DNA of 64,000 bases from Burkholderia metallica (lineage in GTDB: Bacteria; Pseudomonadota; Gammaproteobacteria; Burkholderiales; Burkholderiaceae): the NCBI RefSeq assembly GCF_902832845.1, contig NZ_CADFDB010000001.1, positions 372,001-436,000 of the forward strand, written 5' to 3'. A program made the translations under genes and the position numbers. How positions within the stretch are numbered: the stretch's first letter is position 1; every line of letters starts with the position of its first letter. This document shows positions 11,522-20,330 of this stretch, piece by piece. The notes under the pieces are model-generated. The model did not search any database. It saw only the letters and a program-made list of their open reading frames with translations, and had not been told where the DNA came from.

Positions 11522-12518
11522 TTCTTCTTCCACGCCTTCCACGACGCTCGCGGCCGACGGAAACGGCGCCGCACCGCCGCCGCGCGCGATGTGGGCGCAG
11601 TTGCGCCGCTCGACGCTGTTCTATCCGCTCGTCGGCCTTGTCGTCGTGTGCATCGCGATGATGATCGCGAGCCCGAGCTTCCTGTCCGCCGCGAACCTCG
11701 AGAACGTGCTGCGGCAGGTGTCGATCAACGCGATCATCGCGGTCGGCATGACCTGCGTGATCCTGACCGGCGGGATCGACCTGTCGGTCGGCTCGGTGAT
11801 GGCGCTGTCGGGCACGCTCGCGGCCGGGCTGATGGTCGCGGGCGTCAACGCGGCGGCCGCGCTCGCGATCGGCATCGCGGTCGGCCTCGGCTTCGGCTTC
11901 CTGAACGGCGTGTTCGTCGCGTTCGCGGGGATGCCGCCGATCATCGTCACGCTCGCGACGATGGGCATCGCGCGCGGCCTCGCGCTGATCTACACGGGCG
12001 GCTACCCGATCGACGGCTTGCCCGACTGGGTCGCGTTCTTCGGCAGCGGCAAGGTGCTCGGCATTCAGGCGCCGGTTCTGATCATGCTCGCGGTCTACGC
12101 GATCGCGTGGCTGCTGCTCGACCGGATGCCGTTCGGCCGCTACGTGTATGCGATCGGCGGCAACGAACAGGCGACGCGGCTCACCGGCGTGCGCGTCGCG
12201 CGCGTGAAGCTGATCGTCTACACGCTGGCCGGGCTCACGTCGGCGCTCGCCGCGATCGTGCTGACCGGACGGCTGATGAGCGGGCAGCCGAACGCGGGCG
12301 TGGGCTTCGAGCTCGACGCGATCGCGGCCGTCGTGATGGGCGGCACGTCGATCTCGGGCGGGCGCGGCGCGATCCTCGGCACGCTGGTCGGCGCGCTGCT
12401 GCTCGGCGTGCTCAACAACGGGCTGAACATGATCGGCGTGAACCCGTATGTGCAGAACGTGATCAAGGGCGGAATCATCCTGCTCGCGATCTATATCAGC
12501 CGGGAACGGTCGCGGTAA
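11508..12518 (+). CDS. ribose-type ABC transporter permease
   Basis: 336-residue polytopic inner-membrane protein of the RbsC family (BPD_transp_2). After a short hydrophilic start, about 9-10 hydrophobic segments follow; [20 protein letters not shown] and [13 protein letters not shown]-type stretches are family hallmarks. The ATG at 11508 is preceded by GAGGAG, and the gene overlaps the ATPase gene. Forms the transmembrane channel, probably as a homodimer, with the two flanking subunits. Confidence 0.93.
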   Translation: MNLPDSSSTPSTTLAADGNGAAPPPRAMWAQLRRSTLFYPLVGLVVVCIAMMIASPSFLSAANLENVLRQVSINAIIAVGMTCVILTGGIDLSVGSVMALSGTLAAGLMVAGVNAAAALAIGIAVGLGFGFLNGVFVAFAGMPPIIVTLATMGIARGLALIYTGGYPIDGLPDWVAFFGSGKVLGIQAPVLIMLAVYAIAWLLLDRMPFGRYVYAIGGNEQATRLTGVRVARVKLIVYTLAGLTSALAAIVLTGRLMSGQPNAGVGFELDAIAAVVMGGTSISGGRGAILGTLVGALLLGVLNNGLNMIGVNPYVQNVIKGGIILLAIYISRERSR

Positions 12519-12564
12519 CGACCGATTCATCGGCAATCCATATCATCCACGAAAGAGACAACCC

Positions 12565-13653
12565 ATGACGACACCCGAAGCCCCGCCGCGGATGACCGCG
12601 GTCGTCTGCCACGGCCCCGAGGACTATCGCGTCGAACAGGTCGCGAAGCCGCGCCCCGGCGCGAACGAGCTCGTGATCCGCATTGCCGCATGCGGAATCT
12701 GCGCGAGCGACTGCAAGTGCTATATGGGGGCGAAGATGTTCTGGGGCGGCCCGAGCCCGTGGGTGAAGGCGCCCGTGATACCCGGCCACGAATTCTTCGG
12801 CTACGTCGAAGCGCTCGGCGAAGGCGCGGCCGAGCACTTCGGCGTGGCGCTCGGCGACCGCGTGATCGCCGAGCAGATCGTGCCTTGCGGCAAGTGCCGC
12901 TACTGCAAGTCGGGCCAGTACTGGATGTGCGAAGTGCACAACATCTTCGGCTTCCAGCGCGAGGTCGCGGACGGCGGCATGGCCGAATACATGCGCATTC
13001 CGCCGACCGCGATCGTCCACCGGATTCCGCTCGGCGTGTCGCTCGAGGATGCGGCGATCATCGAGCCGCTGTCGTGCGCGATCCACACGGTGAACCGCGG
13101 CGACGTCCAGCTCGACGACGTGGTCGTGATCGCGGGCGCGGGCCCGCTCGGGCTGATGATGACGCAGGTCGCGCACCTGAAGACGCCGAAGAAGCTGGTC
13201 GTGATCGACCTGATCGACGAGCGGCTCGAACTGGCGCGCGAGTACGGCGCCGACGTGACGATCAACCCGAAGCGCGACGATGCGCGCGAGATCGTCAGGT
13301 CGCTCACCGACGGCTACGGCTGCGACGTCTACATCGAGACGACCGGCGCGCCGGTCGGCGTGAGCCAGGGGCTCGACCTGATCCGCAAGCTCGGCCGCTT
13401 CGTCGAATTCAGCGTGTTCGGCGAGGACGCGACCGTCGACTGGTCGATCATCGGCGATCGCAAGGAGCTCGACGTGCGCGGTGCACACCTGGGGCCCTAC
13501 TGTTACCCGATCGCGATCGATTTGCTCGCGCGCGGGCTCGTCACGTCGAAAGGCATCGTCACGCACGATTTCGCGTTCGAGGACTGGGACGACGCGATCC
13601 GCGTCGCGAAATCGCCCGAATCGATCAAGGTGCTGCTGAAGCCGGCGAACTGA
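12565..13653 (+). CDS. zinc-dependent polyol dehydrogenase (MDR; erythritol/L-threitol or xylitol dehydrogenase-like)
   Basis: 362 residues. Catalytic zinc ligands in CGICASDCK (about 41-49) and GHEFFGY; structural zinc loop CGKCRYCKSGQYWMC; NAD-binding GAGPLG. The family oxidises secondary alcohols of polyols to ketoses with NAD. Closest remembered relatives are the mycobacterial erythritol/L-threitol dehydrogenase (EltD) and sorbitol/xylitol dehydrogenases. Located between importer and kinase genes, so it probably oxidises the imported polyol or the product of the downstream SDR. The exact substrate is inferred, not shown. Confidence 0.88.
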   Translation: MTTPEAPPRMTAVVCHGPEDYRVEQVAKPRPGANELVIRIAACGICASDCKCYMGAKMFWGGPSPWVKAPVIPGHEFFGYVEALGEGAAEHFGVALGDRVIAEQIVPCGKCRYCKSGQYWMCEVHNIFGFQREVADGGMAEYMRIPPTAIVHRIPLGVSLEDAAIIEPLSCAIHTVNRGDVQLDDVVVIAGAGPLGLMMTQVAHLKTPKKLVVIDLIDERLELAREYGADVTINPKRDDAREIVRSLTDGYGCDVYIETTGAPVGVSQGLDLIRKLGRFVEFSVFGEDATVDWSIIGDRKELDVRGAHLGPYCYPIAIDLLARGLVTSKGIVTHDFAFEDWDDAIRVAKSPESIKVLLKPAN

Positions 13654-13677
13654 CGGTTGCGCCTCACCGGAGACATC

Positions 13678-15225
13678 ATGGACTACGTCATAGGCGTCGA
13701 CATCGGCACGCAGAGCACCAAGGCGCTGCTGGTCGACCGGCACGGCACGATCGTCGCGCGGCGCTCGGCCGGCTACCAGCCCGATACGCCGCGCCCGCTA
13801 TGGGCCGAGCAATGGCCGCAGGTGTGGTTCGATGCCGTGCTCGCGTGCATCGCGGGCTGCGTGAGCGATGCGCGCGCGCAGGGCGTGCCGGCCGACGCGA
13901 TTCGCGCGGTGTGCGTCGGCAGCCTGTACGGCGGCTCGGGCATTCCGGTGGACAGCGACATGCGACCGCTTCATCCGTGCCTGATCTGGATGGACCGGCG
14001 CGCGACCGCGGAAGTCGACTGGGTCAACGCGAACGTGAACGTCGAGCGGCTGCGCGTGATCACCGGCAACGGCGTCGACAGCTATTACGGCTTCACGAAA
14101 ATGCTGTGGCTGCGCGGCCAGCGGCCCGACGTGTGGGCGAACGTGCGCTATTTCCTGCCGCCGAACGCGTACGTGATCTATCTGCTGACCGGCGAGGTCG
14201 CGGTCGATCACAGCTCGGCAGGCAACATCGGCGGCGTGTACGACGTCGCGCGCCGCGAGTGGTCCGACGACGCGCTCGACATGCTCGGCATTCCGGCGAC
14301 GATGATGCCCGAGCGGCTCGTCGAATCGACGGACGTCGTCGGCGGGCTGCTGTCGCAATGGACGGAGCAACTCGGGCTGCCGGCGGGCACGCCCATCGTC
14401 GCGGGCGGCGTCGATGCGGCCGTCGCGACCTTCGCGGCCGGCGCGACGCGCACGGGGCAGCATGTCGCGATGATCGGTACCAGCATGTGCTGGGGCTACG
14501 TGAGCCGGCACGTCGATGCGCGTCACGGGCTCGTCAGCATGCCGCACGTGTTCAACGGGCAGCGCGACCTGTACGTGTTCGGCGGGGCGATCACGGCAGG
14601 CGCGTCGGTTGCCTGGTTTCGCGACCAGTTCTGTCAGGCCGAAATCGATGCGGCGCGCCTGCTGCCGCACGGCGACCCGCACGCGCTGCTCGAGGAGGCG
14701 GCCGAAAGCGTGCCGCCGGGCGCCGACGGCGTGCTGTTCCTGCCGTACCTGATGGGCGAACGCAGCCCCGTGTGGGACGCGAAGGCGAGCGGCGCGTTCG
14801 TCGGGCTGAGCCTCGCGCATACGCGCGCGCACCTGTATCGCGCGGTGCTCGAAGGCGTCGCGTTCGCGTTGCGGCACAACATCGAGGCCGGGCGCCGCGG
14901 TGCGACGGCGCTCGACGACCGGCTGATCGTCGTCGGGGGCGCCGCGCATTCGCCGCTGTGGATGCAGATCATCGCGGACGTGACGGGCTTCCCGGTGTGG
15001 ACGATCGAGCAGGACGTCGAAGCCGCGATGGGCGCCGCGCTGCTCGCGGGCGTCGGCGCCGGGCTCGTGTCGCACGACGACGCGCAGCGCGGATGGGTCA
15101 CGCTCGTCGAGCGCGCGCGGCCCGATGCCGAACGCGCGAAAGCGTACGCGGCGCGCTTTGCGCTTTATACGGCGCTGTATCCGGCGCTCCAACCGATCAT
15201 GCACGGGTTGCACACGCCATCATGA
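13678..15225 (+). CDS. FGGY-family carbohydrate kinase (xylulokinase-like)
   Basis: 515 residues with the two actin-like domains of FGGY kinases: N-terminal GVDIGTQSTKALLVD (phosphate-binding loop), FGGAITAGASVAWFRDQF in the middle, and GGAAHSPLWMQIIADVTG in the C-terminal ATP domain. Phosphorylates a pentulose, tetrulose or related sugar. CCGGAGA precedes ATG 13678; the stop overlaps the next start as ATGA. By family, xylulose or ribulose is most likely, but erythritol kinases (EryA) belong here too, so specificity stays open. Confidence 0.9.
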   Translation: MDYVIGVDIGTQSTKALLVDRHGTIVARRSAGYQPDTPRPLWAEQWPQVWFDAVLACIAGCVSDARAQGVPADAIRAVCVGSLYGGSGIPVDSDMRPLHPCLIWMDRRATAEVDWVNANVNVERLRVITGNGVDSYYGFTKMLWLRGQRPDVWANVRYFLPPNAYVIYLLTGEVAVDHSSAGNIGGVYDVARREWSDDALDMLGIPATMMPERLVESTDVVGGLLSQWTEQLGLPAGTPIVAGGVDAAVATFAAGATRTGQHVAMIGTSMCWGYVSRHVDARHGLVSMPHVFNGQRDLYVFGGAITAGASVAWFRDQFCQAEIDAARLLPHGDPHALLEEAAESVPPGADGVLFLPYLMGERSPVWDAKASGAFVGLSLAHTRAHLYRAVLEGVAFALRHNIEAGRRGATALDDRLIVVGGAAHSPLWMQIIADVTGFPVWTIEQDVEAAMGAALLAGVGAGLVSHDDAQRGWVTLVERARPDAERAKAYAARFALYTALYPALQPIMHGLHTPS

Positions 15226-15980
15226 AGACACGATTCGATTTCAGCGGTTCGCGGATGCTCGTCACGGGCGCGTCGAGCGGGATCGGGCGCGCGTGCGCGG
15301 TCGCGCTCGTGCAGGCCGGCGCTCAGGTCGTCGCGGCGGGGCGCGACACGGCTGCGCTCGACGCGCTGGCCGGCGAGACCGGATGCGAGACGCTGCGCCT
15401 GGATGTCGGCGCAGACGAGCAGGCGATCGACGTGGCGATCGGCGCATACGATGGGTTCGACGGCCTCGTGAACTGTGCGGGGATCGCATCGCTCGAAGCG
15501 GCGCTCGACGTGAGCGCCGCGCATTTCGATCGCGTGATGGCCGTCAACGCGCGCGGCGCTGCGCTCGTCGCGCGGGCCGTCGCGCGGAAGATGATCGCGC
15601 GTGACGCACGCGGCGTCGCGCACGCGCGGGGCAGCATCGTCAACGTATCGAGCCAGGCCGCGCTCGTCGGCCTGCCCGCGCATCTGAGCTATTGCGCGTC
15701 GAAGGCGGCGATGGACGCGATCACGCGCGTGCTGTGCATCGAACTCGGGCCGCACGGCATTCGTGTGAACAGCGTGAACCCGACCGTCACGCTCACGCCG
15801 ATGGCGCAGTTCGCGTGGAGCGAACCGGAAAAGCGTGCGCCGATGCTGGCCGCGATTCCGCTCGGCCGATTTGCGGAGCCGGACGAGGTCGTCGAGCCGA
15901 TCCTGTTCTTGCTGAGCGATGCGGCGTCGATGGTCAGCGGTGTTTCGCTGCCGATCGACGGGGGGTATACGGCGCGCTAG
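15222..15980 (+). CDS. short-chain dehydrogenase, L-xylulose reductase (DCXR)-like
   Basis: 252 residues. Cofactor motif TGASSGIGR near residue 12, NAG-type CAGIA, active-site Ser in VNVSSQAA, YCASK (Tyr-x-x-x-Lys). The C-terminal half (ELGPHGIRVNSVNPTV, then IPLGRFAEPDEVVEPILFLLSD) is very close to mammalian dicarbonyl/L-xylulose reductase as I remember it. It would interconvert L-xylulose and xylitol using NADP(H). Translationally coupled to the kinase by an ATGA overlap and is the last gene of the operon. Confidence 0.88.
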   Translation: MKTRFDFSGSRMLVTGASSGIGRACAVALVQAGAQVVAAGRDTAALDALAGETGCETLRLDVGADEQAIDVAIGAYDGFDGLVNCAGIASLEAALDVSAAHFDRVMAVNARGAALVARAVARKMIARDARGVAHARGSIVNVSSQAALVGLPAHLSYCASKAAMDAITRVLCIELGPHGIRVNSVNPTVTLTPMAQFAWSEPEKRAPMLAAIPLGRFAEPDEVVEPILFLLSDAASMVSGVSLPIDGGYTAR

Positions 15981-16047
15981 ACGACGGCGTGCGGAGACGG
16001 CGCGCGGCCGGAACCGGCGGCGAGTGCGCGGCGCTGCCGCGTTGCCG

Positions 16048-16188
16048 CTAGACCGGATCCTTGCTCGGCGGTCCGTCCGGCTGCTGCGGGTTGTCGTGAT
16101 GGCCGGGCGGCGACCACAGCGGGTCGTCTTCCGGGTCGCGGTTCGGGTCGGCAGGGGGCTCGGGCGTCGGGGTCGTGTGGTCGCTCAT
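16048..16188 (-). CDS. short Pro/Asp-rich hypothetical protein (46 aa)
   Basis: 46 codons from ATG 16188 to TAG 16048, with composition dominated by Pro, Asp and His (EPPADPNRDPEDDPLWSPPG). No membrane segment or known domain. Similar tiny acidic Pro-rich genes are annotated in Burkholderia genomes, but coding status here rests on start, stop and composition only. Confidence 0.45.
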   Translation of the reverse strand: MSDHTTPTPEPPADPNRDPEDDPLWSPPGHHDNPQQPDGPPSKDPV

Positions 16189-16391
16189 GGAGAACTCGCG
16201 CAGTGCGTGACGGCGGTGGTGCGGCGGGTGCGCCTCGTCTCCGTTATAGCCAATCGGGCGTGCGTTTGCTGCGGGATTCTTGCAGCAGGTGGTCCGGCGT
16301 CTGCGCAATCCGCGCGGGGGCGGCTTTCTTGCGGATATCTGCCGCGCGGAAGCGGGGCATGCGTTGCAGTATGCGCTTCGCGCGCGCCCGG

Positions 16392-16976
16392 TCAGCGCAA
16401 ATCCGCCGGCGTATCGACGTCGCGCACGATGCCGGGATCGTCGACGTCGAGCAGCCTGACCGGTGCGCTGGCGAACAGCGCGCGGGCGCCCGTGTCGCCG
16501 TCGAGGGCGGCGAGCGCATCGAAGTGGTGCGCGGCGAACCCGACCGGATGGCCGCGCACGCCGCGATGCGCGGGCGCGACGATCGATGCGTCGTCGGCGT
16601 CGAGCGCGCGTGTGACGGTTTCGTAGGTGGAAGCCGCAATCCACGGCATGTCGCCGAGCGCGACGAGCCAGCCGTTCGCGTCGGGCGTCGCGCGCACGCC
16701 GGCGGCGAGGCTCGCGCCCATGCCGCGCTCGGCGTCGGGTGCGTAGACGACGTGGCAGCCGGCTTCGTTCAGCAGCATCGCGAGTTTTTCGGCACCGGGA
16801 CGCACGACCGCGATCACGTCGGCCGTGGCCGCCGCCAGATGGCGGGCGGCCGCGACCGCCACCGGCGTGCCGTCGGGAAGCAGCGCGAGGAGTTTGCTGT
16901 GCAGGCCGCTCGGATCGAAGCGTTGACCGAGGCCGCCGGCGAGCAGGACGCCGGTGGCGAGTGACGCATAGGGCAT
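16392..16976 (-). CDS. MobA-like NTP transferase (MocA-type molybdenum cofactor cytidylyltransferase)
   Basis: 194 residues. N-terminal nucleotidyltransferase loop LLAGGLGQRFDPSG with a downstream lysine (SK), a GMGASLAAG motif, the LGDMPWI metal-binding Asp motif, and GHPVGFA near the C-terminal third. These are features of the MocA/MobA-like proteins that attach CMP to molybdopterin for xanthine-dehydrogenase-type enzymes. An upstream in-frame start at 17021 is possible but adds non-conserved residues. No molybdoenzyme genes are nearby, so the partner is elsewhere. Confidence 0.82.
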   Translation of the reverse strand: MPYASLATGVLLAGGLGQRFDPSGLHSKLLALLPDGTPVAVAAARHLAAATADVIAVVRPGAEKLAMLLNEAGCHVVYAPDAERGMGASLAAGVRATPDANGWLVALGDMPWIAASTYETVTRALDADDASIVAPAHRGVRGHPVGFAAHHFDALAALDGDTGARALFASAPVRLLDVDDPGIVRDVDTPADLR

Positions 16977-17078
16977 CGGCGCGGAGGGAATGAGACAGGT
17001 GCTGCGATTGTGCGGGAGCACACGGGGATCGGCAAGTGCGGATGTTACCGGGACGGGCGCATTTCGTCGGAAAGAATG

Positions 17079-17852
17079 TCAGCGCGCGGCTTCGTCGAGC
17101 ATGTTTTCCTCGACGGGGCCGTAGATCGCGTGCGATTGATCGTGCATGACGGCCCAATAGCGGTCGCCGAATGACCAATGCCACCATTCCGACGGGTAAT
17201 TCGTGAGGCCGGCGCCCGTCAACGCGGCGATCAGCACCTGGCGATTGCGGGCGGCTGCGCGGCTGATGAACGGGTTGTGCGTGTAGCACGCGCCGGACGA
17301 TTCCTGGTCGGTGGCGTCGAGCACGCAGCCCATGTCGAGTTCGGTGCCTTCCGCCGACATCAGCGTCAGGTCGACGGCCGCACCCGTCGGATGGGCGGCG
17401 ACTTCCGGCGGCGCGACGTAGTGGCTCGCGAGTGCGATCAGTGTGTCGTCGTCCGGCAGCGGATTCAGCGTCTGGCGCAGGTGCGCGAGGTGCCCGGCGA
17501 AGTAGTGGCGCTGCAAGGCCGGCGGACGATAGCCTTCCTTCACGTACAGGCGCAGGCCGTCGGGCAGCGCGTGCGCGGCGGCGACCAGCCGTTGCGCCAC
17601 GCCACGACGCACTTTCAGGAAATGCGGGCTTCTGCCTGGGGCGTTGCGGGGATCGAGATCGACGGCGATGCGGTCATGGAAACCTTCGAGATCGACAAAC
17701 CCTTCGTGCGATTCCAGCAGGGCGATCGACCGGACAACGGGATCGGAGAGCGAGATCACGATAGCGGACGAACTGGCGCGATGACGGTTGCGGGCCGCGA
17801 GCCGGCGCCGAGGCGGGCCGGTCGAGGTCGTTTTTGTCAGATGAATCGCCAA
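17079..17852 (-). CDS. D-alanyl-D-alanine dipeptidase (VanX-like, M15D peptidase)
   Basis: 257 residues if TTG 17852 is used; GTG 17759 (227 aa) may be the true start because the first 31 residues are Arg-rich and poorly ordered. Zinc-peptidase motifs: HPTGAAVDLTL (SxHxxGxAxD-like) and SEWWHWSFGD (ExxH). Such enzymes hydrolyse D-Ala-D-Ala and in non-resistant bacteria serve peptidoglycan recycling or D-Ala catabolism. No vanH/vanA ligase neighbours, so a glycopeptide-resistance role is not supported. Confidence 0.88.
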   Translation of the reverse strand: MAIHLTKTTSTGPPRRRLAARNRHRASSSAIVISLSDPVVRSIALLESHEGFVDLEGFHDRIAVDLDPRNAPGRSPHFLKVRRGVAQRLVAAAHALPDGLRLYVKEGYRPPALQRHYFAGHLAHLRQTLNPLPDDDTLIALASHYVAPPEVAAHPTGAAVDLTLMSAEGTELDMGCVLDATDQESSGACYTHNPFISRAAARNRQVLIAALTGAGLTNYPSEWWHWSFGDRYWAVMHDQSHAIYGPVEENMLDEAAR

Positions 17853-17907
17853 TATGCCAGAGTCCGGCAGCGTATGCGCAGCCGTTGCGCCCTCGGGCGG
17901 ATGACGC

Positions 17908-18303
17908 TCACCAGAGCGTCTTGACGTGCGCGTAGGCGCGGATTTTTTCGTCGCGGGTGACGAGCGGCGCGCCGAGACGCCGTGCGGTCGCGACGATCAT
18001 GCGATCGGCCGGGTCCTTGTGGAACGTGCCGGGCAGGTCGGTGGATTTCGCGGCGATGTCGGCGTCGACGGGCACGAAGCGCATGCCGTCGATCTGCGCG
18101 ACGGTGGCGAGCCACGCGTCGACATCCATCGTCAGCGCAAGACGCTCGTTGCGCACCAGCATCGCAATCTCCCATGCGGAAATCGCTGATGCCGCGAGCG
18201 CGCCTTCGCTGCGCGCGCGATCGATCGCGCTTTTCGCCTTCTTGCTGAGCGACGAATCGCCCGCCACCCACCACACCAATGCATGCGTATCCAGCACGAT
18301 CAC
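17908..18303 (-). CDS. type II toxin, PIN-domain ribonuclease (VapC-like)
   Basis: 131 residues with the PIN acidic residues: VLDTHALVWW near the start, AWEIAML (Glu), DPADRMIVATA (Asp). PIN toxins cleave RNA with Mg2+. GTG at 18303 overlaps the antitoxin stop (GTGA), the typical coupled arrangement; an upstream TTG at 18318 is less likely. Pairs with the Phd-like antitoxin just upstream. Confidence 0.88.
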   Translation of the reverse strand: MIVLDTHALVWWVAGDSSLSKKAKSAIDRARSEGALAASAISAWEIAMLVRNERLALTMDVDAWLATVAQIDGMRFVPVDADIAAKSTDLPGTFHKDPADRMIVATARRLGAPLVTRDEKIRAYAHVKTLW

Positions 18304-18539
18304 CGCGACGCCTCCCAATCATCTTCCGCAATCGGATCGAGAGGTTTGTCGTAGCGCATGACCGAACCGCGCAATATCTCCAACGGCTGAGCGTCGCGTG
18401 CGTGGTAGGGCCGGATTTCGAGCGTCGGCTTGCCGTGATCGGTGACGATCAGGCTTTCTCCGGACGCTTCGACGAGCCGGAAGTATTCGAGTGCGCGAGC
18501 CTTGAATTCGGATTTCGATACGGGAGCGTGCGGCATCAT
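18300..18539 (-). CDS. type II antitoxin, Phd/YefM-like
   Basis: 79 residues. N-terminal beta-hairpin/helix DNA-binding part (VSKSEFKARALEYFR) and TDHGKPTLEIRP, typical for Phd/YefM antitoxins that pair with VapC-type toxins in Proteobacteria. C-terminus (DPIAEDDWEA) is acidic and would wrap the toxin. First gene of a two-gene operon; probably autorepressed. Confidence 0.85.
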   Translation of the reverse strand: MMPHAPVSKSEFKARALEYFRLVEASGESLIVTDHGKPTLEIRPYHARDAQPLEILRGSVMRYDKPLDPIAEDDWEASR

Positions 18540-18632
18540 GATATGAGCATGGTCATTTGACGATGGTCATTTTAGTCATGGATGACGGTACGGTGCAAGC
18601 TCGGGGCGCGGGCAGTGTCACGCGTTGGGATG

Positions 18633-18671
18633 CCTATTCGCCCACTTCGTCAGATGGTTGTGATGGATCGC
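18633..18671 (-). pseudogene. decayed duplicate of the 3' end of piuC
   Basis: Read on the minus strand, these 39 bases give IHHNHLTKWAN, aligning to the last residues of PiuC ([11 protein letters not shown]) encoded at 18889-18927. I count 28 of 39 identical bases. It lies in the 346-bp gap (18540-18885) between the antitoxin gene and piuC, which otherwise holds no convincing gene and is less GC-rich than its surroundings. It looks like the remains of a second PiuC-type gene or of a partial duplication. Confidence 0.5.
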
Positions 18672-18885
18672 CACCCTTGAGCGGTGACTTGTATCGACCA
18701 AGTTCCGCGCTTGGCCTCTGCGCTGATACGCAAACCAGCAAATCCGTCGATCGGCTCGTCAGTACCCGTGAACCATACGCCGGATTTTGTTCGCATCAAA
18801 TTTCATTTCCACCCCCAAATTACCTACGCCTTGGCTTGGGTTGGAGTGATCCTCACGTCGCTATGACGAACGCCTGCATCAGGCG

Positions 18886-19569
18886 CTACGCATCCGCCCA
18901 CTTCCTCAACAAGTTGTGATAAATCCCGGTGAGCGAAATGACCATCGGATCCTTCGCCCCTTTCTCGGCGGAAAGCGTCTGAATCTGCGTATCCAGCTGA
19001 AACAGCAGCGTGCGGTCGCCATCGTCGCGCACCATGCTCTGAATCCAGAAGAACGACGCGACACGCTCGCCGCGCGTCACCGGCGTCACCCGATGCAGGC
19101 TCGATGCCGGATACAGCACGAGATCGCCCGCCGGCAGCTTCGCGCGATGCGTACCGTACGTATCCTCGACGCACAGCTCGCCGCCGTCATACGCATCGGG
19201 TTCTTCGAGAAACAGCGTCGCCGACAGATCGCTGCGCACGCGGAAATCCGTGCCGCGCAGCAGCCGGATCGCGTTGTCGACATGCGTGTCGAACGTCTCG
19301 CCGCCTTCATAGCGATTGAACAGCGGCGGAAACACCTTCAGCGGCAGCGCGGCCGAAAAGAACAGCGCGTTGCGCGCGAGCGCATCCTGAATCGCATCGC
19401 CGACCGCGCGCGCGGCGGGCGAGTGCTCCGGCAACTGCCGGTTGCGTTTCGCGAGCGCCGATTGCGCACCGGACGTCGCGTTGCCGTCGACCCATTCGGC
19501 GGCATCGAGCAGCTCGCGGCATTGCGCGACCTGCGTGCTGGTCAGTACGCAGGGGATATGAAGCATCAT
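18886..19569 (-). CDS. piuC: Fe(II)/2-oxoglutarate-dependent dioxygenase (PiuC/PKHD type)
   Basis: 227 residues. Iron triad: THVDNA (HxD, about residues 96-98) and the distal His in [13 protein letters not shown]; the Arg in that segment would bind 2-oxoglutarate. Family length is about 226. PiuC proteins are encoded beside TonB-dependent siderophore receptors and contribute to iron acquisition in Pseudomonas; their substrate is unknown. Overlaps the upstream Sel1 gene (ATGA), completing a receptor-Sel1-PiuC operon on the minus strand. Confidence 0.92.
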   Translation of the reverse strand: MMLHIPCVLTSTQVAQCRELLDAAEWVDGNATSGAQSALAKRNRQLPEHSPAARAVGDAIQDALARNALFFSAALPLKVFPPLFNRYEGGETFDTHVDNAIRLLRGTDFRVRSDLSATLFLEEPDAYDGGELCVEDTYGTHRAKLPAGDLVLYPASSLHRVTPVTRGERVASFFWIQSMVRDDGDRTLLFQLDTQIQTLSAEKGAKDPMVISLTGIYHNLLRKWADA

Positions 19570-20327
19570 GTTGCGGATTCCATGGCCGGGGTGTGCGGCC
19601 GCAGTTGCAGCGCCGCCTTACGAAATGCGTCGATCGGCGACGATGCGAGATACGCGACCATCTTCGCGACGAACGCGGGCGTAGCGCTGGCCGGCACATG
19701 CGCGAGCCATTCGAGTGCCTCGTCGATGTGCCCGCGTTCGCCAAGCAGTCGTGCGTAATTGAACTGGCCGCGGAAATCGCCGGCAACTGCGGCGCGACGA
19801 TAGTGGTCGAACGCGGCGTCGGTGTCGACCGGTACGACCCAGCCATCCTCGTAGAAACCGCCGATCAGGTTGATCGACTTCGCATGGCCGAGCGCGGCCG
19901 CGCGGCGAAACCAGTCGAGCGCATCGGCGCGGTTCTCGTCGACGCCGTTGCCGAGCGCGAGCGCCGTCGCGTAGTTGTACATCCCCCAGTCGAGCCCCGC
20001 CTGCGCGGCGAGCCGGTACCAGTACACGGCGACCGGTGCGCACGCGGCCGTGCCCCAGCCGAACTCGTAGCAGCGGCCGAGCATGTTCATCGCCATCGGG
20101 TGGGCGGCGCGCGCCGCGTGCCGGAACCAGTTGAACGCGGCTGCCGGATCGCGCGCGACGCCATGCCCGTCGAGCAGGTATTGCCCGTAGACGGCCTGCG
20201 CATCGACGATGCCATTGTCGGCCGCCGCCGCGACCCACGCGGCGGCGCGCTCGGGCGGCCCGGCCAGGATGTCCGCGAACTCGCGCGGCGACACCGACGC
20301 GAGTGCCTTCAGCGACACGGCCTCCAT
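19566..20327 (-). CDS. Sel1-repeat (TPR-like) protein of the iron operon
   Basis: 253 residues. Several Sel1 repeats of about 36 residues are visible ([70 protein letters not shown]). These form an alpha-solenoid for protein contacts. Starts four bases after the receptor stop and overlaps piuC, so all three are surely co-transcribed. The same trio occurs in pseudomonads (piuA region). Role: probably regulatory or scaffold in iron uptake; not established. Confidence 0.88.
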   Translation of the reverse strand: MEAVSLKALASVSPREFADILAGPPERAAAWVAAAADNGIVDAQAVYGQYLLDGHGVARDPAAAFNWFRHAARAAHPMAMNMLGRCYEFGWGTAACAPVAVYWYRLAAQAGLDWGMYNYATALALGNGVDENRADALDWFRRAAALGHAKSINLIGGFYEDGWVVPVDTDAAFDHYRRAAVAGDFRGQFNYARLLGERGHIDEALEWLAHVPASATPAFVAKMVAYLASSPIDAFRKAALQLRPHTPAMESAT

Positions 20328-20330
20328 CGA

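Noticed and set aside
17079-17852. Glycopeptide-resistance cluster
   Set aside because: Only a VanX-like dipeptidase is present; no VanH, VanA or VanRS genes. In Gram-negative bacteria this family serves recycling.
18557-18919. Plus-strand open frame of about 120 codons in the gap after the Phd antitoxin
   Set aside because: Low-complexity, no homology recognised, overlaps the piuC 3' end on the other strand, and the region holds a decayed piuC fragment instead.
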